Source: Phocoena phocoena
Taxonomy: Eukaryota > Chordata > Mammalia > Artiodactyla > Phocoenidae
NCBI RefSeq assembly: GCF_963924675.1
Contig: NC_089226.1
Span: forward strand, 44,285,124 to 44,349,123
Reading direction: 5' to 3'
Length of the DNA: 64,000 nucleotides
The notes beneath the pieces are model-generated. The model was not told the origin of the DNA. It made no database searches and saw nothing but the letters and a program-made list of their open reading frames with translations. Within the stretch, counting starts at the first letter, position 1. The number at the start of each line of letters is the position of its first letter. Positions 48,021 through 60,112 of the stretch are shown here, one piece after another. Position numbers and translations under genes: made by a program.

Positions 48021-48251
48021 TCCTAATTCTACCTTTGCCTGTTTTTCTAGTTTAAAAAAATTGTTTTGAACTGATAGAGAGCCTATACTTTTTTTAATAA
48101 AAGGCTATAATTGGATCCAAGATGTGGAAAGGCACATTTGAATAATAGATGCTTTATAAGGCAAGTAGCAGGGCAGGAAAGGAGTAAAGGAAAGAAAAAA
48201 AATATAAATGGCTGGACATTCGAAGTAGTTCAATCTTAAGATTTCTTCTCA

Positions 48252-48459
48252 GGGCTTCCCTGGTGGCGCAGTGGTTGAGAGTCTGCCTGCCAATGCAGGG
48301 GACGCGGGTTCGTGCCCCGGTCCAGGAAGATCCCACGTGCTGCAGAGCGGCTGGGCCCATGAGCCATGGCCGCTGAGCCTGCGCGTCCGGAGCCTGTGCT
48401 CCGCAAACGGGAGAGGCCACAACAGTGTGAGGCCCGCGTACCGCAAAAAAAAAAAAAAA
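48252..48459 (+). mobile_element. CHR-2-like SINE, sense, full length
   Basis: It runs from GGGCTTCCCTGGTGGCGCAG through the B box GGTTCGTGCCCC to a pure A tail. The 14-bp duplication AAGATTTCTTCTCA is at 48238-48251 and 48460-48473. Confidence 0.97.
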
Positions 48460-48711
48460 AAGATTTCTTCTCAAACTTTTTGGTGGATATGCTTTACCCT
48501 TAGGATTCCATGGAGTAAATAATATAAAAGCTTAAAGCTAGTGTAAATAATGTGCTGATGATTATCTCTACACACACCTCTGTATACCTGTTTCGATTTT
48601 CACATCAAGAGGATGAACAGTGGTCCTGCAATTGTGCCTCTGAGGAAGATGTTAAAAAGAAGTCTTTTTTTATTTTCTGTGTTTGCAACTGAGTTACCAA
48701 GTTCAGTGTGT

Positions 48712-48737
48712 TGTGTGTGTGTGTGTGTGTGTGTGTT
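48712..48737 (+). repeat. (GT)12-13 microsatellite
   Basis: It is a GT tract in NOX4 intron 15. Confidence 0.95.
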
Positions 48738-48884
48738 TCTTTAGTAGATACTATTGCTTGTTTTCAATGACAGATAAGTTAAAATGGAGACATTGAAATC
48801 ATTAAATACATTATTTAAGTCTGCATACTTCTCTCTGGAGGCTGTGGGCATCAAACACGTTATTTTTTTTCTTTCTGTTTAAAT

Positions 48885-49145
48885 TAATTTTTATTGGAGT
48901 ATGGTTGATTTACAATGTTGTGTTAGTTTCTACTGCACAGCAAAATGAATCGGCTATACATATACATATATCCTCTCTTTTTTGGATTTCCTTTCCATTT
49001 AGGTCACCACAGTGCATTAAGTAGAGTTCCCTGTGCTATACAGTATGTTCTAATTAGTTAAGAGAAAAACAAATATTGTATATTAACGCATATATGTGGA
49101 ATCTAGAAAAATGGTATAGATGATCTTACTTCCAAACAGCTGTTA
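48885..49145. mobile_element. LINE-1 3' end with internal inversion
   Basis: 48885-49061 is antisense L1 3' end (TTTTATTGGAGTATGGTTGA to CCTGTGCTATACAGTATG). From about 49062 the sequence is sense L1 (GAGAAAAACAAATATTGTAT, GCATATATGTGGAATCTAG), the part that normally lies just upstream. This is a twin-priming structure. Confidence 0.85.
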
Positions 49146-50854
49146 TTGATGCAGGAGTTATTGGGGTGATCTCAGAGGAGCATCCTGGTAGACATTTAAG
49201 ACAAAAATCAATGCAAGCCATGTGTTTTGTGAGGTGCTATCCATTACTGGCACCTGGAAATTCCTGTTTCCTCGCAATTAAAATTCATAAACCCTGATTC
49301 AATTCCTGAAGGGCATTAAAATGACTTTAGTGTTTGGGTATAACTTGAGGCAGCTGTGGTATGGAATTTAATGATTATATTTTAAGACTATTATGATAAG
49401 AGAATCATCACTTATCACTTTAAAAGTAAAATGTGTTTTTATTGGGATTTTATAACTTAGAGTTTCCACCTGTCATAAAATGTATAGTTTTAGATCCAGA
49501 AGAAACCTGTAGGATAATGTCATTCAACTCTATCATTGTCCTGATGAAGAAACTGAGGCCTTTTTAAGTTGAGTAACTCCCTGGAAATCTCAAGGTTAGA
49601 CAGTGATGGCGGTAGAAACAAGTCTCTAGCCACCTGCCAGGTGCCCTTACTATTATAAAGGGTGCCAGAGGAGTGATGTAACCTCACTTAATTACTCTCT
49701 ATTTGCAAAATGACTTCTTTTGCATTCCTGAACCTTCTATTTGGAGCCCCAATATATATTCATTAAAAAATTATTACTTTCACACTCTGTAAAAACAGTA
49801 CTTGAAATCAATTGATCCTTTTGCTGCAATAAGGTCCAGCAAAGCCATACCATCTCCAGCAAACCTACTATGCCCACTGATGCTCAAGAAATAGTTTGGC
49901 TGTTGAAGAAGTTCTGGTCTCTTCTAAGCCTTTCCTCAGGTTCTACACATCAGATACTCATCTCTGTTCTCCAGAGCACATCATGGTTATTGTGTTCCTT
50001 GCTTCTCTTCTACTTCTTGTTTTTTTTACTTTTTGACTCCTTTTCCTTATCTTTCAGCATCTCCTTATTTCAGGGTGGTGAAAGGAGGGCTTAAGAAGAA
50101 TAATATTTTTTTAAATGTAGATTTCAGAAGTCAGGATTCAGTCAGAACTAGGCCAGAATCATTAGCAGATTCATTTTTGCCTTCTGGCAAAAGGAAGCCT
50201 ATGGGGACAAAACCCTTTTACCCACTTTGTTGAATTCATTTTTCTTCAGATATTTTTCTTTGTCAGTTTATTTTTCAAGATTTCAAAATGTTTGAGAGCT
50301 TTTCCAGACTATTTTATTTTGGCAGGTATATTTGCTGCCTCATACATTTTTATACAAGGGAAACCAGTGCTGAATAGGAAGAAGGTAGGAACTGGAACCA
50401 GGTTTTGTTTGTTTTGTTTTTTGTGATTCCTAGCATGCCTATTAAATATCACTTTTTACTTTTAAAAAATCATATTCTTTCTGAGTGAACTTTTTAGTAA
50501 AATTTAGAGGCTCTTAGGGAATAAAATAAGAAATAATTGGGGAGGATTTAGGGGAATATTAGTGTAACATTTAGCGTGTTTGATTTTGTATCTATGAAGA
50601 TAACAGAGAACTAATCCTGTCCACTACCTCCATCATAACTAATTAAACCAGTAGGTGACAGGTTATTAATGTTAGAATCTGCCATGTCTGTGGTACATAT
50701 ATATGTATGTATATATGTACATTTGCTCGTAGATGTTGGCTGTGATAAGACACGATATATCTTAACAAATCGTAGAATCACATATGTTAGGATAGGAGAG
50801 AGTCTGTGTATACAGAACAAATTTTAATGTCTATTTACTTTTATGTCCTGTCAG
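49146..50854. other. NOX4 intron 15, distal part, mostly unassigned
   Basis: A MIR-like antisense scrap lies at 49495-49630 (ATGAAGAAACTGAGGCC). Otherwise I recognise nothing. A 74-codon frame at 49870-50094 is unrecognised. Confidence 0.45.
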
Positions 50855-50923
50855 TTTTGGCAAGAGAACAGACCTGACTATGTCAACATCCAGCTGTACC
50901 TCAGTCAGACAGATGGGTTACAG
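50855..50923 (+). CDS. NOX4: NOX4 exon (probably exon 16), 23 codons
   Basis: This short phase 0-0 exon of 69 bp lies between acceptor TTATGTCCTGTCAG and donor CAG|GTATGT. It encodes FWQENRPDYVNIQLYLSQTD followed by GLQ (~483-505), in the NADPH-binding domain. Because it begins and ends on codon borders, skipping it would keep the frame; exon-skipped NOX4 isoforms are known in human cells. Leu504 replaces the Ile I recall in human NOX4. An antisense CHR-2 SINE starts about 300 bp downstream and could provide an extra in-frame exon (see findings). Confidence 0.96.
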
Positions 50924-51223
50924 GTATGTGATTGGATGTTATTGTAAATTAAACAAGGCTCTTGAGAATAGAAGATTTACTGTAGGGGCTGTGTGGAAGG
51001 AAATTTCTGCAGGTGGTTTGAAGAGACATTTCCCAGAGGAAAACCTGTTTTGGAATGTGTCCAGCAAACTCATGCCTTGTCCTTGAAGTCAACCGTATTC
51101 TCCCTTTCACAGGGAGCCGGAACAGACCTTTTAGTTCATCTCTCTTCTCTCCACAGTTGCCTCATCTAGAGATGAGGACATAAGCGAATAGTCTTATGAT
51201 TATGTTCATCAAGGGAAGGTTTT

Positions 51224-51434
51224 CTTTTTTTTTTTTTTTTTTTTTTTGCAGTACGTGGGCCTCTCACTGCTGTGGCCTCTCCCGTTGCGGAGCACAGCCT
51301 CCGGCCGCGCAGGCTTAGCAGCCATGGCTCACGGGCCCAGCCGCTCCGCCGCATGTGGGATCTTCCGGGGCAAGAACCCGTGTCCCCTGCATCAGCAGGC
51401 AGACTCTCAACCACTGCACCACCAGGGAAGCCCC
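51224..51434 (-). mobile_element. CHR-2-like SINE, antisense, in NOX4 intron 16
   Basis: It runs from a long T tract ending in GCAG at 51248-51251, then TACGTGGGCCTCTCACTGCT, to CCACCAGGGAAGCCCC. A small deletion in GATCTTCCGGGGCAAGAAC distinguishes it from the other copies. An imperfect duplication AAGGGAAGGTTTT / GAGGGGAGGTTTT flanks it. Confidence 0.96.
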
Positions 51435-51534
51435 GAGGGGAGGTTTTATGTGGTGAGAGAAGATAAGATCATACACAATTAAGCTTGTTTCTCTTCAAGG
51501 GAAACTAAATAAAGTAACAGTCATCACGCATTAT

Positions 51535-51665
51535 TTTACTTCACTATTAGACACTGTGCTGAGCATTTCATATAGGTTATCTCATGTAATTCCAACATAT
51601 TCAAGAGGTAAATGATTTTGCAATCCCCATATCATAGATGAAGAAACTGTTTACAAACAACATTG
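51535..51665 (-). mobile_element. MIR SINE, antisense, partial
   Basis: ACACTGTGCTGAGCATTTCA, GTTATCTCATGTAATTCC and ATAGATGAAGAAACTG follow the MIR order. Confidence 0.75.
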
Positions 51666-52524
51666 AAGAGCTGTATAGACCTGAGCATGAATGCTTTTGC
51701 AAGTTTTATTGTAGTATTTTCCATCATACATTTTCTATAATAGTTTGAATACAAAATATGAATGTTTGTCAGTTACTTTGAAACTAATCTAAGCCTATTT
51801 TTTTAGTCAGATTTCTACCCTACTTGGTATGTAAAAACATTTTATTTTATACTCTCAAGAAGCAAATCAGTATCATTATTCCTCATGGTTTTGCTGTAAT
51901 TAAGGTACAGAGCATATATTACATCTGGTTCTCAGTTTGTCTGCCTGGGACACAGACACTTTCTCGTCTCTTCTCACTTCACTCTGTTTATCACCAATTC
52001 AGATCTAATAGTCTGTTAATTGCAAGCACCAGTACGTTAGAAGTTGTTTCTTGACAGATCCCAAATTTGGAGCTCTTCTGTTTTAGGCTGTCATGTCCAG
52101 GATCATTTCCCCAAATTTATGGTGACAATTTATAGTATTTTACTCATATAATGAGCCAAATATGATAACTTTGCTGTACAAAAACGCTTCAGTAAAGCTT
52201 ATGTGCTACGCCTTTTTTGAGAGTAGGCAATTAGAATGCATTCTCTAATGCTGCAGTTACTTAAAAATGATGCAACTAACTGAAGTCTAGGAAAATCAGC
52301 CATTTGTAATAATGGCATTCAAGAAGGTAATGGATTTTCAAGGGAAAGAGGGAGGAAATGATGCTTCTAAATGACTTTACCTAATAGGTTGCCATATGAT
52401 ACTTATATTCTTTATATCACAGCAATTTGTTAGGAAGCCACAGCACCAGCAAAGATGATGTTAGAGAACTGGGTTATTTGTCCCACTCTGTGTCATATAA
52501 AATATAGTGCTTTCTTTTTGGCAG

Positions 52525-52625
52525 AAGATAATTGGAGAAAAATATCAAGCACTGAATTCAAGACTTTTTATTGGACGTCCTCGGTGGAAACTTCTGTTTA
52601 ATGAAATAGCAAAATATAACAGAGG
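52525..52625 (+). CDS. NOX4: NOX4 exon (probably exon 17)
   Basis: This 101-bp exon has a strong acceptor (TTTCTTTTTGGCAG) and a strong donor (GG|GTAAGT). It encodes KIIGEKYQALNSRLFIGRPR then WKLLFNEIAKYNR (~506-538), plus two bases (GG) of Gly539. The GRPRWKLLF segment is characteristic of the NOX family C-terminal reductase region that helps bind NADPH. Gln513 and Asn531 differ from the His and Asp I recall in human NOX4. The intron before it is 1.6 kb and contains the antisense SINE at 51.2 kb. The intron after it is 10.0 kb. Confidence 0.96.
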
Positions 52626-55599
52626 GTAAGTACTATTCCTCAAAACATTTATGTGGCTAATGATCAAATTAAAATATTCCCAAGTCATCACATTAAGTTT
52701 TTAAAGGTTACTTAGTAATGGGTTTACAAATTACAGAGTCACTTAAACACTCAATTATCACTACCAAAGGAGGAGGCAAGGCAGGAACCACCTCAAGCAT
52801 CTGTAATGCCAAATACTTAAAATTTGGCTTAAAAATAGTCTATTTATGAACTAGACTCTCCTACCTACTTTTAAATTTACCTAGATCCATATTATAAAGG
52901 GTGTTCATTCCAATAGCATAAATCAGGTAATCATTGGGAAAGTTTTTTTTAAATCACATTAGCAAGCGAGGGAGGGCTATATGTCTGTGATCTGAAGCGA
53001 TACGGCTGAAGGAAAGCATTCATTTTGGGCACAGACTAGGGAGCCTGTTTGTCTTCTGTAAAATTATCATAGTGCAGGGCAATGGTCTATAAGAATTTTA
53101 AAAGCATTTTGAAAACCATATACCCACTCACACATTTTAAAGTTGGCATCAAAAAAGTTTCATCATAAGTTTAAATAGTTCCAAAGGCTATAATTTCTAA
53201 CATACTGCAGATATTGACATTTTAAAATTAATCTCTCTTTTAAACATATCTACTGAATCTAAATATCATAGTTTCTTGATACCAACCTTGTATGTTTGTA
53301 TGTTTTGTAGCTTTCACTATCAGTTAGAAATTTTACATCACTCTTTTGTCTAGTTGAACTTGTATTTCTATCCTGCAGCATTTTATTAAAATTCAATATA
53401 ATTTTACACTTAAACTAACCACACTTTTGTTGCTAAACTAAACACACCTGCAATAAGAATGTATATAAATAGAAGATTTAATTTTTAAAGTTTCCTGTGA
53501 CTCTAAGGCACCAGTGATCATCGTTTTCTTCTAGATTGAATTGTGCTACAATTATTAGCATATATTTGATTAATTCATAATTTTAAGAATACATTTTGAT
53601 AAATATAAAAAGGGTATTTGATTGTAAATGAATGAGACAGCTTATTAGATGGAGAGTTTTTTTAAAGCCCCGATTTATAAATTTATGGATGAATGTGATC
53701 TACTGAAATAATCATGGATTCATCATGGCGTTTGGCTTCATCTTCAGAGATTTTGTTTTAGGAATCATGGTGTGAAGCCCCAGAAGCAAAATCTAAAAAG
53801 GAATACAGTGACCCATGTAGTTCAGATTACAGCCATGTTTGAAAGCACTCCTAGATTTCCTTCCTTGATGAAGTAATTTGGGTTAAAGAGGAAAGCATTA
53901 TTTGGAAAGCAGAGGTCCTTTGTAATATTCAGGGCGCTAGTTAAAGGTGAACTATAGAATGAAAAAAAAAGTCAGTTTTTGTTATATTTCTTTCCCTTCT
54001 TTCTCCCAAATCATCCACCTTAGATGTGATCATCTTGTCATACTCACCTGGGTCTTGCTATGCACCACAGACTCCTTCCTCCCTAATGACATTTAACTGA
54101 CTTCTGGCAAGCATTCTTTTATTAGTTTTCATAGTATAGTGCTGAAAACTTTGATAGTTTGTTTCTTTGTTTTGCTTGTTTGTTTTTGCTCAATTCTGAA
54201 ACCAAACCCCCAAACAGTAGAGGGTCTTTTGCAAGAAATTACATTGGGATTTTTGGTTTCTTTGGTTAGTTCTCAAGAGTTCTCATTTGTTATACTGTTC
54301 ATATTGAGAGGGATTTTGTATGTTTATTTGGTTGTTTGTTCATTTTTTTTAAACAGCAAAGCTTATTTAAGAAGAGTAAGTGTGCACCATCTACGGTTGA
54401 CATTTTGTACACTTTCATTTGATGTATTTCCTCTGGGCAGGCACCTCAAATGCATTATTTTTTTGAAGGATTTTTATGTAGTGTAGCTAGGAAAAGAATG
54501 GATCAACATCTTAAGGTTTGTTAACTGGAAAAAGGCACTATTTAAATAGAAGACTTCATTTTAGATGTAAAATTTTGGTTAACTTCATGTACGTACATTG
54601 CTGAGAGCATATAAAGAGATAAAAATAGAGAAGAGAGGCATATTAATTTGCACACATGTATGAGAGTGGTCTCTTCCTTCTATGTCTTTTAAAAAATTAT
54701 TTATTATACCTGAGATCCAGTTTCCTGTTATTTATAGTAAAAATACATATCATACCTTAACTTAGTTGAATGTATGCATCATGGAAAGGGAGAAAGAACT
54801 TTACATGGCCTTTGGAGTAGGGAAAACTCTTCTGGGATTGATGTATGAGATATATCTATATTTTACTGCCACATGGTGTTTTAAAAACAAAACAGATTAA
54901 GGATACCTAGGTTTGGTCTCTTACATTTGCTCCTGTGTCCCTGGGTCAAGTTACTCGACCCTCTGTATCTGTAATACAAGGAGTGAATAATCCCTAAGGC
55001 GTGAATAAGCTTTCATTATATGAGATCACACACTTTAAAAATGAATGGAAAAACGAGTATCAGTATAATAGGAAAATATTCACCAATATGTTGAACATTT
55101 CTGGAACTAGTTCCCAACATCTTCTCCCAAACAACATCCTCTGCTAGCATCTAAGTCTATCTCTACCCATCTCTACAGAGTTTTTGTAGATAAATCTCTA
55201 GATGATTGTTGGATTGCAGCAACCTAATGAAAATTAGTGCAAATTAATTACAAATGTTAATTAAAAGTGGTAGGATTTCATTGTTAGTGAAAGTGACATT
55301 GGGGAACTCCTCAAATTACACAAACAAAGATCTCCTAGAGTTAAACTAGTTAATAATAGTGGAATAACAAAATGTAAAAAAGAAAATGATCATATATGGT
55401 GCTTTAAAACTAATGATATTATTATGAAGAATTTAAGATAAGCCTTTAGGAAATTTGCAAAATTTGAAAATCTAACTCTATATTTGCCCTATGAAAGCCA
55501 AAAAAGAAAATAATGGTATCTTATTGTCATAATGCAGTGTTGACAGAGACTGTATACAGACAGCCAAAATTCTCATTCCCTTTTCATCTTAATGAAAAC
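52626..55599. other. NOX4 last intron, first part, mostly unassigned
   Basis: A MIR-like sense scrap lies at about 54890-55010 (CTGTGTCCCTGGGTCAAGTT). A 115-codon frame at 54139-54486 is hydrophobic, T-rich and unrecognised. No exon is supported. Confidence 0.45.
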
Positions 55600-56470
55600 T
55601 GCACTATGGCTTTTTTTATTTTTGGTGGTATAAATTCAGTAGTTCAGTTTTATTCATTTTAAGTAATCCATTGTGTCTAGCTCTGGTTTTGATAGTAACC
55701 TAAATTTTATTAAGTGTAAGAATTTATTTTCATACTTTTTTATTTTTTTCTTTCTTCTGCTCACTTTGGGTTTAATTAGCTCTTCTTTTACTAGTTACTT
55801 AAGGTGGAACCATAGGTCACTGATTTTAGATCTTTGTTCTTTCATAATAAAAGTGTTTAATACTATAAATTTTCCCCTAAACACCACTTTAGCTACATAC
55901 CACAAATTTTGATATGTTTTATTTTCATTTTTATATAGGTCAAAATAATTTTACAATTACCATGTGAATTCTTTTTTGGTTATGTAGAAGTATGTTGTTT
56001 AATTTCCAAATATAGGGGTATTTGTTCTTGATTTCTGGTTCAGATGGGTTTTAAGAAAACATACTCCTTGTTATTTCAATCCTTTAAAATTTATTGAGAC
56101 CTGTTTTGCTGCCCAGAATATGGTCTGTCTTGGTGAATGTTCCATGGGCACTAAAAACGAATTTGTATTCCATTGGTTTGGGGTAGAATACCCTATAAAT
56201 ATCAATCAGTTCCAGTTGGTTGATAGTGGTATTTAAGTCTTCAGTACACTTACTGATTTTCTGTCTACTTGTTCTGTGAATTTCCAAAAGAAGAGTGTTG
56301 AAGTCATTAACTATAATTCTAGATTTGTCTGTCTTTACAGTTCTATCAGTTTTTGATACATGTATTTTGAAGTTTTTTAGTTCTAGGGTTTAGTTGTAGT
56401 GATTAAACTATTTACATCTTACTATTATACTGCATTCATTACAAAATAAATTACATTTTATCATTACATA
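55600..56470 (-). mobile_element. Old LINE-1 ORF2 5' half, antisense
   Basis: CTTAAGGTGGAACCATAGGT, CATACCACAAATTTTGATAT, GAATATGGTCTGTCTTGGTG and CCTATAAATATCAATCAG follow antisense L1 downstream of the endonuclease. No frame is left. Confidence 0.8.
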
Positions 56471-56489
56471 GATTAAAAATATTCTTCGT

Positions 56490-57778
56490 TTTTCCAGCTT
56501 TGTTGAAAAATAACTGACATATAATATTGTATACAGTATAACAATTTGATATGTATATGTTGCAAAATGACTACCATAATAAAGTTAGTTAACATATCTA
56601 TCACCTCAAATAATTACAAATTTTGTGTTTGTGTGATGAGAACTTTTAAGATCTACTGTCTTCCCAACTTTCAAATATACAATAAGTATTGTTAACTATA
56701 GTCACCATGCTGTCCATTACATCCTAGGACTTATTCCTCTTGTAACTATAAGGTTGTAACCCTTTGTCAGTCTTCAGTCATCCCCTACCTTCCCCATCTG
56801 CCTCTGGCACCCTCCAATCTGCTCTGTGTTTCTGTGAGTTTGGGATTTTTAGATTCCACAAATGTGTGAGATCATACAGCATTTGTCTTTCTTTGTCTGA
56901 TTTATTGTGCTAATCGTGATGCCCTCAAGGTTCATTCATGTTGTTGCAAATAACAGGATTTTCTTCTTTTTTTTATGGCTGAATAATATTTCAGTGTGTG
57001 TGTGTATCACATCACGTCGCATTTTCTTTGTCCATTCATCCATCTATGGACACCAAGGTTGTTTCCATGTCTTGACTATTCTAGATAATGTGCAATAAAC
57101 ATAAGGGTGCAGGTAACACTTCAAGAGAGTGATTTCATTTCCTATGGTTATATACACAGTAGAGGGATTGTTGTATCATATGATAGTTTAATTTCTTGAG
57201 ATACCTCCATACTATTTCCCATACTGGTTATACCAATTTACATTCCCACCAGTAGTGTACAAGGGTTTCCTTTTCTCCGCAACCTCGCGAACATTTAAAA
57301 TGTAAAAATGAATTGAACAGACATTGTAAAAATGTCTATTCAGTTGTTCTGCCTATTTTTTAACTGTGTTGTTTGTTTTTGTTTTTCTTTTGATATTGAG
57401 TTTTATGAGCTGTTTATATATTTTGAATATTAACCCCTTATCAGTCATATCATTTGCAATTATTTTCTCCCATTCAATTGGTTATCTTTTCATTTTGCAG
57501 ATGGTATCCTTTGCTGTACAAAAGCTTTTCACTTTAGTTAGGTCCTGTTTATTTTTACTTTTGTTTCCTTTGCCTTAGGATATAGATCCTAAAGTATATT
57601 GCTATGATTTACGTCGAAGAACGCTCTGCCTATTTTTCCTTCCAGGAGTTTTATGGTTTCTGGTCTTATATTTAGGTCTTTATTCTAATTTGAGATTCTT
57701 TTTTGTATGTGGTGTGAGAAAAGCCTCTAATTTCATTCTTTTTACATGTAACTGTACAGTTTTCCCAGCACCACAAAC
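56490..57778 (-). mobile_element. Old LINE-1 3' region, antisense
   Basis: It begins CCAGCTTTGTTGAAAAATAA and CTGACATATAATATTGTATA (3' UTR). It continues through TGGCTGAATAATATTTCAG and TTGTCCATTCATCCATCTAT, to CAGTTTTCCCAGCACCAC in ORF2. Confidence 0.88.
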
Positions 57779-58108
57779 CAAATTCAACAGTACATTAAAA
57801 GGAACATACACCATCATCAAGTGGTATTTATCCAAGGCATTGCAAGGATGGTTCAGTATCTTTATTTATTTTTTTATAATGTAGTGATACACTACATTAA
57901 CAGATTGAAGAATAAAAATTATATGATCATCTCAATAGATGCAGAAAAAGCTTTTGACAAAATTCAGCATCCATTTATAATAAAAACTCTCCAAAAAGTG
58001 GGTATAGAGGGAACATACCTCAACATAATAAAGGCCCTGTATAATAAGCCCACAGCTCATATCTTACTCAATGGTGAAAAGCTGAAAGAGTTTCCTCTTA
58101 TTGGATTA
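57779..58108 (+). mobile_element. LINE-1 reverse-transcriptase fragment, sense, inverted to its neighbours
   Basis: The plus strand encodes [20 protein letters not shown] then [16 protein letters not shown] and [10 protein letters not shown], the L1 RT fingers/palm. It abuts antisense L1 on both sides; the left junction falls right after the CAGCACCAC of the antisense piece. Confidence 0.9.
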
Positions 58109-58114
58109 TTATTA

Positions 58115-58560
58115 TTATTATTATTTTGCTAGTGAGTTATATGAATTTCTTATATATTTTACATATTAACCCCTTATCAGATATGTAGTTTGCAAATATG
58201 TTCTCCCATTCCCTAGCTTGCCTTTTCATTTTGTTGATCATTTCTTTTGCTGTGCAGAAGCTTCTTAATTTGATGTAGTCCCACTTATTTATTTTTGCTT
58301 TTGTTGCTTGTATTTTTGGTGTCAGTTTCATGAAATTATTGCCAAGACCACTGTCAAAGAGCTTTTTCCTCTGTGTTTTCTTCTAAGATTTGATGGTTAA
58401 GGTCTTATATTCAAGTCTTTATTTCCTTTAGAGTTAATTTTTGGGAGTAGAGTGAGATAGGGTGCAGTTCCATTCTTTTGCATGTGAATATCCAGTTTTC
58501 CCAACATCATGAATTGGAGAGAGTATCTTTTCCTCATTGAGTTATCTTGGCTCCTATGGA
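58115..58560 (-). mobile_element. Second old LINE-1 3' ORF2 fragment, antisense
   Basis: The minus strand encodes [20 protein letters not shown] and [14 protein letters not shown] (ORF2 C-terminal region). It repeats a region already present at 57.4-57.6 kb, so it comes from a separate insertion. Confidence 0.88.
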
Positions 58561-58734
58561 TTGAGTTACAGTCCAACAGTTTACTATTGCTTTCTACTTA
58601 TCTCATTTGTTCTTTCCTTTTTTCTTTCTTTCTTTACTTTCTTTTCAATTAGTGTTATTTTATGATTCCATCTTTTTCTCCTAAAGTGACATATTAGCCA
58701 TACCTTTCTGTTTGACTTTAGTTATTTCTTTAAG

Positions 58735-58925
58735 GAATTGTTTCCCAAGTTGCAATCCTTGGACTAGCATCACCTGGCAACTTGTTGGAAAACCAGATTC
58801 TTGGAGCCATATCCAAGATCTGCTGAATCAGGGGACCTAGGAATAGGGCCTTGCTATCTGTGGTCTGTGAAGTGCCTTAGGTGATGCTGATGAAGCTGAA
58901 ATTGGAGAAGCATTGCTCTAGGTTT
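58735..58925. mobile_element. MER5A-like hAT-Charlie element
   Basis: CATCACCTGGCAACTTGTTG, TGCTGAATCAGGGGACCTAG and CCTTAGGTGATGCTGATGAA match MER5A. Confidence 0.85.
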
Positions 58926-59094
58926 ATGGTGTACACCATTAGCTTATCACAGTGTACTTCAAATAATATTATACTACCTCATGTACTTCCATTCACCCTG
59001 CATCTCTTTGACTGTTGTTCTTGTTCATCCTTCTTCTACGTATACTATAAACTCCATAATGTATTGTTATTACTTTTGTTTTAAAGATCAATTA

Positions 59095-60110
59095 TATTTT
59101 AAAGAGATTAAAAATTAGACAAAATATACAGTGTATTTATTCACAGATTCACCATTTTGGTGTCCTTCATAGCTTTGGGAAGATTCGCATTTCTATCTGA
59201 TTTCATTCTCCTTCCCGACGAATTCCCTTTATATACCTTATAGTGCTAGTTTGCTGGTAATGAATTCCCTCACCTTTTGTTAGAAAAGTTTACCTTCTAT
59301 CTTCAATTTTGAAAGTTATTTTTGTTTGGTATAGAATTTGCTTGATATAGAATAGTTGCTTTTTTTTTTTTTTTTTGTCTTTCAGCACTTTGAAGATTTC
59401 ACTTCATTGCCTTCAGACATAAATAGTTTGTGACAAGAAGTCTATCCTTCATCTATTTATCATTTGTAGTGTGTCTCTGCCCCCACCCTCTGTCAGCTGC
59501 TTTTGTGTTATTCTCTTTGTAACTGGTTTTAAGAGTTTTATTATAACTTGCCTTATGTTGTCGTGTGTGTGTGTGTGTGGGTGTGTGTGTGCGCGTGCGT
59601 GCATATTCTCCTTGGAGTTCATTAGATCGTTGAATCTGTTTGTTTTCATCAAATTTGTAAAAATTTTGGTAATTATTTCTTCAAATATTTTTTTCTCTTT
59701 CCCTCTGTCTTCTTTTATGTTGAGACTATAATTACATATATGAAAGACTGGTTGGTATTGTCCCACAGGACCTTGAGGCTCTTTTCACTTTTCTGCCCAA
59801 TTTTTGTTCTCTGTGTGCTTCCATTTGGATATATTCTACTGCTATATCTTCAAGTTTACTTATCTTTTCTTCTTCAGTGCCTATTCTTCTGTTAACCCAT
59901 CAGTATATTTATCATTTTAAATATTGCATTTAATCTCTAGCATTTCCACTTAGGCCTTTATAAAATCTTTTTTCCTTTCTCATCATGTCGATATTTTTCT
60001 TTGAACATATGAAACATGTTTCTCATCACTGTTTCAGTGACCTTATCTAATAATTCCATCATTTCTGTCATTCTCATCCCATTTCTATTGACTTATCTTT
60101 CTTCCTGTAT
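59095..60110 (-). mobile_element. HAL1/old L1-like LINE, antisense
   Basis: TTCAGCACTTTGAAGATTTC, TTGCCTTCAGACATAAATAG, TCTCCTTGGAGTTCATTAG and TCTAATAATTCCATCATTTC follow the antisense order of ancient L1/HAL1 ORF1-5' regions. Confidence 0.6.
59562..59602 (+). repeat. (GT)n/(GC) microsatellite
   Basis: A GT-rich tract with GC units lies inside the LINE remnant. Confidence 0.93.
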
Positions 60111-60112
60111 TA

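Noticed and set aside
54139..54486. 115-codon hydrophobic frame as a membrane protein
   Set aside because: The hydrophobicity follows from T-rich intronic sequence. There is no family resemblance and no supporting signals.
57821..58132. 103-codon frame as a host reverse-transcriptase-like gene
   Set aside because: It is a fragment of L1 ORF2 in an inverted L1 piece, truncated on both sides.
59471..59731. 86-codon frame with Cys/Val repeats (CVCVCGCVCARACI)
   Set aside because: It is a GT microsatellite inside an old LINE remnant.
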